Positions 1-7,164 of a stretch of 64,000 bases of DNA are shown here, piece by piece (within the stretch, counting starts at the first letter, position 1; each line of letters begins with the position of its first letter). The stretch lies in the NCBI RefSeq assembly GCF_007673525.1, contig NZ_VDZU01000001.1, positions 3,321,911 through 3,385,910 of the forward strand, given 5' to 3'. The notes beneath the pieces are model-generated. The model worked only from the letters and a program-made list of their open reading frames with translations. It searched no databases and was not told where the DNA came from. The DNA is from Fictibacillus phosphorivorans (GTDB lineage: Bacteria; Bacillota; Bacilli; Bacillales; Fictibacillaceae). Position numbers and translations under genes: made by a program.

Positions 1-455
1 GAAGCACGATCTGTACCTTTTAACTTTTCAGCCCAAGCAGCTCCTGTCGCATGAAGAAGCTGTGATGCAATCGGAACGGCTGGAGGAAAAATGTTCTTTC
101 CTTCCGGAGGGATACATCCTTCTTGGCGGCCTTTCCAATAAAGAAAAAGTGTTTTTAGCGAATGACCAAATGTCATCGTTGCCGCGTGATCTCGATAAGT
201 CGGGAACATCCAATCGCCTTCACCCATCGCCATCGCGCTTCCGATCTGTGACGCTTCTTGCCCTTCGAAAGGAACGTACGTACCGATCCGTCCTTGACGC
301 TGCAGGTTTACCCCTTTACGGTCAAAAAGCCTCGAACGAAGCATCTTCGTGTAAAGCTCTTTCGTTAGTTCCTCTGTGATCTCACCGCGGTATGTTTCGT
401 CATTCCACTCACCGTTCTCATTAATGATCTGCATCTTTGGAAATAACTTTTCCAT
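1..455 (-). CDS. 2-oxo acid dehydrogenase E1 component, alpha subunit (PdhA-like), 3' part outside window
   Basis: The reading frame is open from an ATG at 455 to the window edge (151 codons); only the N-terminal part is visible. It matches the start of thiamine-diphosphate E1 alpha subunits: an RLFDRKGVNLQRQGRIG stretch near residues 43-59, FEGQEASQIG near 64-73 and PTYRDH near 85-90. An AAGGAGGG ribosome site overlaps the stop of the phenylalanine dehydrogenase gene 15 bases upstream, so the two are co-transcribed. E1 enzymes decarboxylate a 2-oxo acid and pass the acyl group to a lipoyl E2. The true substrate (pyruvate, branched-chain oxo acids or phenylpyruvate) cannot be read from this fragment. 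The neighbour makes an aryl or branched 2-oxo acid attractive, but that is inference. Confidence 0.85.
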   Translation of the reverse strand, partial: MEKLFPKMQIINENGEWNDETYRGEITEELTKELYTKMLRSRLFDRKGVNLQRQGRIGTYVPFEGQEASQIGSAMAMGEGDWMFPTYRDHAATMTFGHSLKTLFLYWKGRQEGCIPPEGKNIFPPAVPIASQLLHATGAAWAEKLKGTDRA

Positions 456-470
456 GGATAAATTCCCTCC

Positions 471-1571
471 TTAGTTTCGAACTTGCCATTTTGGTCTTCG
501 GTTGTGAGCGAAAAAGCTGTTTCGTTTTGATCGGGCTAGAAGCTTCTCCTCACAGAAAAGATTTGCTGCTTCCATCGTTGATATCTGGTTCTTCGTGCTC
601 TCACTATAGATCTGTATCAAACTGTCATAGATCGCTCTCGTTTTTGTTAAGACTCGAGCCTTATTCGGACCATAAAGCTCATCAGCTACCTGAATGAGCC
701 CTCCTGCGTTCACAATATAATCCGGACCATATAGGATTCCTTTTTGTTGCAGGTAAAGCCCATGTTTATCTTCTAAAAGCTGATTGTTAGCACTTCCAAC
801 TATCGCTTTAACTTTCAACTGTTCGATCGTCTCGTCGTGAATGATTCCTCCTAGTGCACATGGTATGAAGATGTCAGCGTCCACCCCGTAGATGTCGCTT
901 CCCTCAACCACCTCCACATTTCCAGGCAGAAGTTCTGCTCGTTCTTGAATCATCTTTAACGCTTTTTCGTTAATATCCGTTACATAGATCTGTGCACCGG
1001 CAGCGAGCAGTTGCTCTGCGACCTTAAACCCTACTTTTCCTAATCCTTGTATCGAGTAGGACCTACCTGCAAGTTCATCTGTTCCTTCGAGAGTCTGAAT
1101 CGTAGCTTGAAGGCCATAGATAACTCCTTGTGCTGTTGGAACAGAAGAGTCGCCGCTGCCGCCATATTCCTCAGGTACCCCGACGATACAATTCGTTTCC
1201 TTTAACGCGTGAACAAAATCATCAGGCGTCGTACCCATATCCGTTCCTGTGTAAAAACGACCGTTTAAAGAATCTACAAACTGTCCGAACGCTCGAAACA
1301 ACTCTGGTGTACGATCAGTCGTGGGGTCTCCGATAATGACCGATTTACCCCCACCGAAGTCAACATCCGCACCTGCACATTTGTATGTCATACCTTTTGA
1401 CAGTCTCAGAACGTCCTCAAGTGCCTCATCCACCGATCCGTATGGTCTCATTCGGCATCCCCCGAGTGCTGGGCCTAATGTTGTGTTATGTATAGCGATA
1501 ATTGCTTTGAGACCTGTTGATGGATCGTTACAAAAAACAACTTGCTCATGCTGTGATATTTTTTCAAACAT
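471..1571 (-). CDS. pdh: phenylalanine dehydrogenase (NAD-dependent amino acid dehydrogenase)
   Basis: Oxidative deamination of L-phenylalanine to phenylpyruvate with NAD. The 366-residue protein is a full-length Glu/Leu/Phe/Val dehydrogenase: GPALGGCRM near 33-41, catalytic-site lysines K64 (MTYK) and K76 (GGGK), Asp111 (YTGTD) and a Rossmann GLGKVG at 176-181. Specificity can be judged. Gly109 and Leu292 (NAGGLIQ) sit where, from memory, Lysinibacillus sphaericus PheDH has Gly124 and Leu307 (constant offset of 15), while leucine dehydrogenases have Ala and Val. The C-terminal NSFF-RRPKW also resembles that PheDH. ATG at 1571 follows AGGGGG by 8 bases. First gene of an operon with the E1 alpha gene, under a perfect cre site. 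Phe over Leu preference is my call from these residues. Confidence 0.88.
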   Translation of the reverse strand: MFEKISQHEQVVFCNDPSTGLKAIIAIHNTTLGPALGGCRMRPYGSVDEALEDVLRLSKGMTYKCAGADVDFGGGKSVIIGDPTTDRTPELFRAFGQFVDSLNGRFYTGTDMGTTPDDFVHALKETNCIVGVPEEYGGSGDSSVPTAQGVIYGLQATIQTLEGTDELAGRSYSIQGLGKVGFKVAEQLLAAGAQIYVTDINEKALKMIQERAELLPGNVEVVEGSDIYGVDADIFIPCALGGIIHDETIEQLKVKAIVGSANNQLLEDKHGLYLQQKGILYGPDYIVNAGGLIQVADELYGPNKARVLTKTRAIYDSLIQIYSESTKNQISTMEAANLFCEEKLLARSKRNSFFAHNRRPKWQVRN

Positions 1572-1633
1572 GTGTAAATCCCCCTAGTGTGTCTCTTGTT
1601 ACTCTATTTCTTTTTCGCTTTGCCGCTTTAAAG

Positions 1634-1647
1634 TGTAAGCGCTTTCA
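1634..1647 (-). promoter_or_regulatory. cre site (CcpA operator) upstream of phenylalanine dehydrogenase
   Basis: TGAAAGCGCTTACA matches the Bacillus cre consensus TGWAANCGNTNWCA at every defined position. It lies 63 bases upstream of the start codon, in the promoter-leader zone, and suggests carbon catabolite repression of amino acid breakdown. Confidence 0.75.
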
Positions 1648-1664
1648 TTATTGGATAAAAAAAT

Positions 1665-2060
1665 TTAAATCTTCATTTCTTTAATTTTTTGTGAGATTGC
1701 TTCTCGTGGCAGAATATATTGTGTTACTTCTCCTTCACCTGCTATTGCTTTACCGTTATAGACGGTCACATCACATATGACAGCTTTGCCTTTAACTTCT
1801 CTTAACGTGGCCGTTACAGTAAGCTCAGCGCCTTCTGGTGTCGGAGCCATATGCTTGGCTGCAACTCCACCGCCGATTCCTTCTTCGTGCTCTTCAAGAT
1901 ATGGCAATATAATCTGTCTCGCTGCCCATTCCATATGATAGACCATGCTAACCGTTGAATAGGCTGGATGGACAAGCTTTCCTTCAAATTGAGCAAACAT
2001 ATCGGGTGTAACGGTAGCTTTGATGGTCGCACTTTGGCCGACCTTCATGCCTGATTTCAT
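1665..2060 (-). CDS. hotdog-fold acyl-CoA thioesterase (fluoroacetyl-CoA thioesterase/PaaI-like family)
   Basis: A 131-residue single hotdog-domain protein. Family members hydrolyse acyl-CoA thioesters in the cytoplasm. The segment FEGKLVHPAYSTVSMVYHMEWAAR (given in part) with an acidic residue in the central helix, followed by AKHMAPTPEGAELTVTATL, is typical of FlK-like thioesterases. I chose the ATG at 2060, 5 bases after GAGGTG; an in-frame GTG at 2066 overlaps that ribosome site. It stands alone, about 95 bases upstream of the phenylalanine dehydrogenase operon. In the paa context it may release CoA from dead-end aryl-CoA esters, but substrate is unknown. Confidence 0.75.
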   Translation of the reverse strand: MKSGMKVGQSATIKATVTPDMFAQFEGKLVHPAYSTVSMVYHMEWAARQIILPYLEEHEEGIGGGVAAKHMAPTPEGAELTVTATLREVKGKAVICDVTVYNGKAIAGEGEVTQYILPREAISQKIKEMKI

Positions 2061-2215
2061 GCACACACCTCATATCTTTTATCAAATTTATATAACGTTT
2101 TCTTAACGTAATCATAACATTTTGTGTGATATCCGGTCAATGAATCCCCAGAATTGTTTGATTTGTAAGAAATATGAAAAATATGCAAAAATGGTTCTGG
2201 AGGTGTATTTATTAA

Positions 2216-2626
2216 ATGGATGAATGTATATTTTGTGATCCCATGAGTTTTCCTGAACAAAAAATAGTATTAGAGAATGAAAGTTGCTACTTTTTGCAGA
2301 GTCCGAGAGCTCAGGATATTTTACAAGGTGCGGGATTGATTATTCCAAAAGCTCATAAACAGACTGTATTTGATTTAAGTGAAAAAGAGTGGAGTGATAC
2401 ATATGAGTTGATGCAGCAAGCAAAAAGTTTGCTAGACTCAGAGTTTGCACCTGATGGCTACAGCACGGGATGGAACGTAAATCGAGTGGCTGGTCAGAGC
2501 ATTCCACACGCTCATTTTCATATCATCCCTCGATTTGATGACGAGCCGTTCGCAGGAAGAGGCATTCGTTCGTGGATCAAGTCTGAGGAAAACCGCAGGA
2601 CGGGCAGGCAAAGTAAGACTTTATAA
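2216..2626 (+). CDS. HIT family protein (histidine triad hydrolase)
   Basis: A 136-residue HIT protein with an N-terminal CIFC pair (residues 4-7) and the catalytic triad HAHFHII near 98-104. Family members are nucleotide hydrolases or transferases. GGAGGTG lies 10 bases before the ATG. It differs from the Hit homologue at 53.1 kb, which has HYHMHFI, so it is a paralogue. It is transcribed alone. The 3' end runs straight into a 21-bp repeat array, and the last codons may already be repeat-derived (the stop lies within a GACTTTATAA sequence). Confidence 0.85.
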   Translation: MDECIFCDPMSFPEQKIVLENESCYFLQSPRAQDILQGAGLIIPKAHKQTVFDLSEKEWSDTYELMQQAKSLLDSEFAPDGYSTGWNVNRVAGQSIPHAHFHIIPRFDDEPFAGRGIRSWIKSEENRRTGRQSKTL

Positions 2627-2631
2627 ATTCC

Positions 2632-2729
2632 TTTTTTATGTGATGGACGATTATTTTTATGTGATTCATAATCATTTTTATGTGATTGATCACCTTTTTT
2701 ATGTGATCGGCGCTGTTTTTTATATGATT
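2632..2729 (+). repeat. 21-bp periodic array, TTTTTATGTGAT core, five units
   Basis: Core ATGTGAT, preceded by a T run, starts at 2638, 2659, 2680 and 2701, with a degenerate ATATGAT at 2722. The spacing is exactly 21 bases each time, and the filler between cores is unrelated. The reverse complement of this core forms the array at 60478. It lies just downstream of the HIT gene and before the shared terminator. Confidence 0.85.
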
Positions 2730-2755
2730 AAGTTTAGCGGAAGCTCCCTACCGCA

Positions 2756-2791
2756 TAAAAAAGCTGATACAGCACATGCTGTATCAGCTTT
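2756..2791 (-). terminator. intrinsic terminator, end of the selenoprotein-candidate operon
   Basis: A nearly perfect 14-bp stem (AAGCTGATACAGCA paired with TGCTGTATCAGCTT) is followed by a U run when read on the minus strand. It sits 8 bases past the stop at 2799. Confidence 0.85.
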
Positions 2792-2798
2792 ATCCTTA

Positions 2799-3356
2799 TC
2801 ATTTCCGCAACTGCTTCAATACTTCGTCAACTTTCGCATGATCTTCAGGAGTTTCATCCATGTGCTTCCACAAAACCTCTCCATTTCGATCAAACAGCCA
2901 TGAACTTCCTTGAATGTTCACATCTTGATTTTTCACTGCGCTTAAAAAATGCTTTCTTTCCTTCTTATCTTTAGGCACAATGTCGCTTATCTTAACTTCA
3001 CCTTTTAAGAGATCCGCACCTACAGACAGCATGCTTTTAACAGTCGTCATGTGGTGGTTTCCCATTTCCTCGTATAGCTCAAGCTCCGGATCACCATAGA
3101 TTTCAAACGGAAATGGTCCATGTACATTCATAAATTCTTGAATCTGTTCACGATTTGCTGGTGATACGACAACAACTTTTACATCTAAACGTTCAAACTT
3201 CTCAAATGACTCACGCAACTGCGCAAGGAACTCTTGATAGTATGGTCAGCCAAGGTGTCTGACTAACACAACGAATGTTTTATCTTCACCGAACAACTCA
3301 TCTAGCTTTACAGATTTTGAACCTTCAATGGATAGCACTTCCTGATCTAGTTTCAT
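2799..3356 (-). CDS. AhpC/TSA (peroxiredoxin-like) protein with in-frame TGA at the active-site Cys position; candidate selenoprotein
   Basis: The frame starts at ATG 3356 (AGGAGG 8 bases upstream) and gives 185 residues if the single TGA at 3248-3246 is read as selenocysteine 37. The context is FVVLVRHLG-U-PYYQEF, which aligns with the RHxGCPxC active site of AhpC/TSA-type peroxiredoxin-like proteins. The rest of the fold is intact: VVVVSP near 60-65, FEIYGDPELELYEEMG near 84-99 and the C-terminal SSWLFDRNGEVLW. There is no cysteine anywhere, so Sec37 would be the only redox centre. A SECIS-like hairpin lies at the right distance. It follows the SDR gene by 18 bases in one operon. Standard annotation would report only a truncated ORF from 3218. 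The alternative is a nonsense-mutated pseudogene or sequencing error, which I find less likely. Confidence 0.8.
3210..3227 (-). promoter_or_regulatory. putative bacterial SECIS hairpin
   Basis: On the minus strand, CTTGCGC pairs with GCGTGAG (7 bp including two G-U pairs) around the tetraloop AGUU. The loop starts 26 nt after the UGA and has G as its second base. This fits the known bacterial SECIS rule (apical loop about 16-37 nt after UGA, G in the first two loop positions, short stable stem). Past an internal mismatch, four more weak pairs can extend it. No thermodynamic calculation was done. Confidence 0.6.
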
Positions 3357-3374
3357 CCAGATCGCCTCCTCATA

Positions 3375-4094
3375 TTATACGTTCGGGTATTCCTGAGAAA
3401 GAGGGTGAAGCATGATCTCATCAACCACCATGTGTTTTGGTGCGCTTGCCATGTACGCTACAGCTTCTGCGATATCATCTACTTTTAGCCAATCTTCTTT
3501 AAAATCAAGACCTTGTTCAGAATCAGCAAAGTACGTATCGATCGCTCCTGGATTCACAGTACCTACACGAACACCAAATTCTCTGAGTTCTTGTGCAAGA
3601 GACCCCGAAAATCCTTGAACCGCATACTTTGTAGCTGTATAGACAGAGCCGTTCGCAATCGTTCTGCGACCCACATCTGATGAGATCGTGATAATCGTTC
3701 CCTCTTTTCGCTCTTTCATATGTGGAACAACCGCTGTACTACATAAGAATACACCTTGTACGTTAACTTCAAACATTTTTTGAAAGTCTGCTAATGAATG
3801 TTCTTCTGCCAATTTAAACTGACCGACACCCGCATTATTTACTAGAATATCAATGTTTCCAAACGCTTCAAACGTTTGTTTAAATAGTTCAGCTACGTCC
3901 GCTTCATTTGTCACATCGGCTTTTATGGCAAGAACATCGAAACCTTTAGCTTTTAACTCTTCTCCGGTTTTGAAGATACCATCAGACGAACCAACGATCG
4001 CTAATTTTGCTCCTAATGTTCCTAGCTTTTCTGCTATAGCTTTCCCACACCCGCGAGTTGCTCCAGTTACTACTGCTGTTTTGTTTTTTAGCAT
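3375..4094 (-). CDS. SDR family NAD(P)-dependent oxidoreductase (3-oxoacyl reductase-like)
   Basis: A classical short-chain dehydrogenase of 239 residues: nucleotide-binding TGATRGCGKAIA near 10-21, NNAG near 87-90, catalytic Ser (TISSDVG) and Tyr-Lys in YTATKYA. Such enzymes reduce or oxidise carbonyl/alcohol groups on small molecules; the substrate is not evident. ATG at 4094 follows GAAGGGAAG by 8 bases. First gene of a two-gene operon; the downstream ribosome site begins right after its TAA, so expression with the candidate selenoprotein is coupled. Confidence 0.85.
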   Translation of the reverse strand: MLKNKTAVVTGATRGCGKAIAEKLGTLGAKLAIVGSSDGIFKTGEELKAKGFDVLAIKADVTNEADVAELFKQTFEAFGNIDILVNNAGVGQFKLAEEHSLADFQKMFEVNVQGVFLCSTAVVPHMKERKEGTIITISSDVGRRTIANGSVYTATKYAVQGFSGSLAQELREFGVRVGTVNPGAIDTYFADSEQGLDFKEDWLKVDDIAEAVAYMASAPKHMVVDEIMLHPLSQEYPNV

Positions 4095-4144
4095 GTATAA
4101 AACTTCCCTTCACTTCTATGTTTCACAAATTCTATTATTAACAC

Positions 4145-4180
4145 AAAAAAGGCGCTAAAACCAATTATGGTCCGCGCCTT
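4145..4180 (-). terminator. intrinsic terminator after the NSS symporter gene
   Basis: AAGGCGC at 4174-4180 (read on minus) pairs with GCGCCTT at 4149-4155 across a long loop and is followed by a U run toward lower coordinates. Confidence 0.65.
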
Positions 4181-4196
4181 TCTTTCTAATTTCCTT

Positions 4197-5531
4197 TTAA
4201 AAAAGTCCAAGCATGTTAACGAATACGATGATGATGACAACAGGAACGACATAACGGATCAGCATGAGCCATAGCGCAAAGCCTTTTACCGAAACAGAGG
4301 AACCTGCTCTAAACTCTTGAAGTAGCATCTCTCTAGGATAACGATAGCCTACGAATAACGCGATGAATAACGCACCTAAAGGAAGTAAGATGTTACTAAC
4401 TAAGTAGTCGAGTTGATCAAAGATAATCTTGTCAAACAGCGTGAAATCTGACCATACGCCATAAGACAAAGTAGATGGTACTCCGAATGCAAAGATAAGA
4501 ATTCCAATGATCCATGACCATTTTGCACGGTTCTCTAGTTCACCCTTTGTGATTGATGCAACGATGATCTCTAACATCGAGAAAGCTGATGTAAGGGTCG
4601 CAAATAAGAACAGCGCCAAGAACACGATAAAGAATAACTGTCCAAAAACAATCTGATCAAATACGGCAGGAAGTACAACGAAAAGCAAGCCAGGTCCTTC
4701 TGTTGGCTCTAGACCTAAAGAAAATACACCTGGGAAGATCGCTAACCCTGCTAATAAGGAAATCAATACGTTCAGTAATACGATAGTTGTCGCTGATTTT
4801 GTAAGACTTTCTTTTTTACTCAAGTAAGAGCTGTACGTTACCATTACAGAGATACCTACACTTAATGAGAAGAAAGACTGACCTAATGCAAATAGGATAT
4901 CGTCTCCACCGATCTTGGAAAAATCAGGAAACAAGAAGAACTTTACGCCTTCCATCGCATTATCAAGTGTTAATGAGCGAATGATCAATACAGCAAACAA
5001 AACAAAAAGAGCTGGCATCATGATTTGGTTTGCTTTTTCGATACCGTTCTTAATCCCGCGACTTACAACGAAAATCGTGATCATCATAAAGATGAACTGA
5101 GAGATCAAAACGGGCCATGTACTAGAGATCGATTGGCCAAACATTTGACTAAAGTCATGATTAAAGAAGTCCCCGGAAAAACTTTTACCAAGGTAGAGTA
5201 CGATCCATCCACCGATTACACTGTAAAATGATAATAAGATAAATGCTGTCGCTACACCCATTCTGCCTAACCAAGGCCATGCAGTACCTGGCGCGATCTT
5301 TCGATAAGCGGAAACTGCCTCTTTTTGTGCACCTCGACCGATAACAAACTCAGCCATTAATAGCGGAAAACCGATTAGAAACGTAAACAATAAAAAGAGA
5401 AGGAAAAAAGCTCCCCCGCCGCTAGTACCGGCAACATAAGGGAATTTCCAAATTGCACCGAGTCCAATTGCTGATCCTGCTGCAGCTAGAATAAAAGCTA
5501 ACTTTGACGTCCACTGGTCTTGCTGATTCAT
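4197..5531 (-). CDS. sodium-dependent transporter, neurotransmitter:sodium symporter (NSS/SNF) family
   Basis: A polytopic membrane protein of 444 residues. The N-terminus carries the NSS signature around TM1 (AAAGSAIGLGAIWKFPYVAG, near 17-36), which forms the sodium and substrate site in LeuT-type carriers. About 11 hydrophobic segments follow, normal for prokaryotic members. I chose ATG 5531, 11 bases after AGGAGGG; the in-frame GTG at 5543 abuts the ribosome site. It probably imports an amino acid or amine. It lies 36 bases downstream of the flavoprotein gene and is likely co-transcribed with it. Substrate unknown. Confidence 0.88.
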   Translation of the reverse strand: MNQQDQWTSKLAFILAAAGSAIGLGAIWKFPYVAGTSGGGAFFLLFLLFTFLIGFPLLMAEFVIGRGAQKEAVSAYRKIAPGTAWPWLGRMGVATAFILLSFYSVIGGWIVLYLGKSFSGDFFNHDFSQMFGQSISSTWPVLISQFIFMMITIFVVSRGIKNGIEKANQIMMPALFVLFAVLIIRSLTLDNAMEGVKFFLFPDFSKIGGDDILFALGQSFFSLSVGISVMVTYSSYLSKKESLTKSATTIVLLNVLISLLAGLAIFPGVFSLGLEPTEGPGLLFVVLPAVFDQIVFGQLFFIVFLALFLFATLTSAFSMLEIIVASITKGELENRAKWSWIIGILIFAFGVPSTLSYGVWSDFTLFDKIIFDQLDYLVSNILLPLGALFIALFVGYRYPREMLLQEFRAGSSVSVKGFALWLMLIRYVVPVVIIIVFVNMLGLF

Positions 5532-5567
5532 AATTACATACACCCTCCTGTTACTATTACTACTGAA

Positions 5568-6527
5568 TTAGATGAAACGATTGTTTAACATACTTACTGC
5601 TTCTCTTGCTTCTTTCATCATGGTCTCTAGCAGATCTTTTACGCTCGGCACATCCGAAATCGCACCAGCGATCTGACCGCTATTAATAAAACCGTTCTCC
5701 AAGTCCCCTTTTACAGCTCCTAAAATATGATGATCCTCTGAGGTGTGTGTAATAAACTCTTCAGGTGAGACGCCATTTTTTTCAAGTTGAATTAACTTTT
5801 GAGCATAAGGTGTATCATAAATTCTTCTGATCTTTCCAGTTGAGCGGCCAACGATTAACGTTTTGGTATCATCTGCCTCTACTAAGGAAGTCTTGTATCT
5901 CTCATGAAAAGGTGCTTCCTTTGTTGCAATGAATCGAGTTCCCATCTGAACACCTTGGGCACCAAGAGCAAAGGCAGCTGCCATACCGCTCCCATCAGCA
6001 ATACCTCCAGCAGCGATAACCGGGATCTGTACGCTTTTGGATACCTGCGGCAACAGAACCATTGTCGTTGTCTCATACGGTGAGTTAAGTCCCGCAGCTT
6101 CATAGCCTTCAGCTACTAGCAGATCTGCCCCTGCTGCCTCGGCTTTTTTAGCATGATAGACAGAAGCCACAACACAGATAACCTTTAAGCCGTGTTCCTT
6201 TAGTTTCGGTATGTAAGGCGCTGGATTACCTGCAGATAAGGAAACAACTTCCACTTTATGTTTGATCAGAAGTCTAAGAATTTCTTTTACATTTGATGCA
6301 ACGGTTAAAGGTACATTAACAGCAAATGGCCTGTCTGTCATCCCCTTTGTTGCAATTATCAAATTTTCTACCTCTTCAGGTGACATCGTACCAGCACCGA
6401 TTGTGCCTAACCCACCTGCATTTGATATAGCAGAAGCTAGTTCTGCATTACTAACATTTCCCATTCCTCCTTGAAGGATCGGATACTGAATGTTTAACAA
6501 TTCACAGATGGAATTCAATTTCTCCAC
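5568..6527 (-). CDS. nitronate monooxygenase / FabK-like FMN-dependent enzyme
   Basis: A TIM-barrel flavoprotein of 319 residues in the 2-nitropropane dioxygenase/FabK family: YPILQGGMGN near 15-24, AGGLGTIGAG near 37-46, PVIAAGGIADGSGMAAAFALGA (given in part) near 173 and QMGTRF near 198. Family members oxidise alkyl nitronates or act as enoyl-ACP reductase II; sequence alone does not settle which. GTG at 6527 is the only plausible start, with a weak GGGAA-type ribosome site. Divergent from the PaaY-like gene, with a 56-base shared promoter gap. Confidence 0.8.
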   Translation of the reverse strand: MEKLNSICELLNIQYPILQGGMGNVSNAELASAISNAGGLGTIGAGTMSPEEVENLIIATKGMTDRPFAVNVPLTVASNVKEILRLLIKHKVEVVSLSAGNPAPYIPKLKEHGLKVICVVASVYHAKKAEAAGADLLVAEGYEAAGLNSPYETTTMVLLPQVSKSVQIPVIAAGGIADGSGMAAAFALGAQGVQMGTRFIATKEAPFHERYKTSLVEADDTKTLIVGRSTGKIRRIYDTPYAQKLIQLEKNGVSPEEFITHTSEDHHILGAVKGDLENGFINSGQIAGAISDVPSVKDLLETMMKEAREAVSMLNNRFI

Positions 6528-6583
6528 TTCCCATTCTAACCTTTGTTATACTGAACCTATAACCTGTACGAGGGAGGCTCATA

Positions 6584-7099
6584 ATGAAATACACGTTTAA
6601 TGGAAAAACACCAGATGTTCATGAAAGCGCTTTTATTGCGCCTGGGGTTCACTTGATTGGCGACGTTACAATAGAAGAAGGAGCAAGCGTCTGGTTTAAC
6701 TCCGTTCTTCGAGGTGATGAAGGACCGATCTCCATCGGCAAAAAGACTAACGTTCAAGACAATTGCACGCTACACCTCTATGAGGGGTATCCTCTCATAC
6801 TAGAAGATGAAGTGTCGATCGGTCACAACGTCATCCTGCACGGATGTACGATTAAAAAAGGCGCACTCGTTGGTATGGGTTCTACCATTCTTGATGGTGT
6901 AGAAATTGGTGAACAAGCATTCATCGGTGCGAATACACTAATTCCTCCCGGCAAAAAAATTCCGCCGCGTGTCATGGTCATGGGTTCACCGGGTAAAATC
7001 ATACGCGAACTGAACGACGATGATCTAAAGCTCATTCAGCTTACGATCGACACGTATTATGAAAAAGGGAAACAGTTCCGTGATGAATTAAAAGAATAG
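6584..7099 (+). CDS. gamma carbonic anhydrase family / PaaY-like hexapeptide-repeat protein
   Basis: A left-handed beta-helix protein of 171 residues with many hexapeptide repeats (IGDVTI, VSIGHNV, ALVGMG, AFIGAN) and the metal-binding histidine pattern of the gamma carbonic anhydrase fold (LHLYEG near 65 and SIGHNVILHGC near 82-92). In proteobacteria PaaY proteins accompany phenylacetate genes and hydrolyse dead-end CoA thioesters; this copy sits next to paaX. B. subtilis YtoA is a close family member of uncertain role. GGGAGG precedes the ATG. A strong bidirectional terminator separates it from paaX. The link to phenylacetate is by context. Confidence 0.8.
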   Translation: MKYTFNGKTPDVHESAFIAPGVHLIGDVTIEEGASVWFNSVLRGDEGPISIGKKTNVQDNCTLHLYEGYPLILEDEVSIGHNVILHGCTIKKGALVGMGSTILDGVEIGEQAFIGANTLIPPGKKIPPRVMVMGSPGKIIRELNDDDLKLIQLTIDTYYEKGKQFRDELKE

Positions 7100-7102
7100 T
7101 AG

Positions 7103-7142
7103 AAAAGCACTTTCGTACAATAGCTTGCGAAAGTGCTTTTTT
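7103..7142. terminator. bidirectional terminator between the PaaY-like gene and paaX
   Basis: AAAAGCACTTTCG pairs with CGAAAGTGCTTTT. A T run follows on the plus strand and an A run precedes it, so it can serve both convergent genes. Confidence 0.88.
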
Positions 7143-7164
7143 AGTTGTATCTAGCCTAATTCTT

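Noticed and set aside
2535..2903. 122-codon ORF with YVI heptads over the repeat array
   Set aside because: It arises from the 21-base periodicity, starts within the HIT gene, runs through a terminator and has no ribosome site.
2799..3218. 139-codon ORF as a complete gene
   Set aside because: It starts inside the conserved fold right after the TGA and lacks the N-terminal beta strand and a ribosome site; the gene begins at 3356.
5532..5543. GTG start for the NSS symporter
   Set aside because: It directly abuts the AGGAGG, leaving no spacing; ATG 5531 is well placed.
6622..6635. cre-like TGAAAGCGCTTTTA inside the PaaY-like gene
   Set aside because: One mismatch at a conserved position and located in coding sequence; likely chance.
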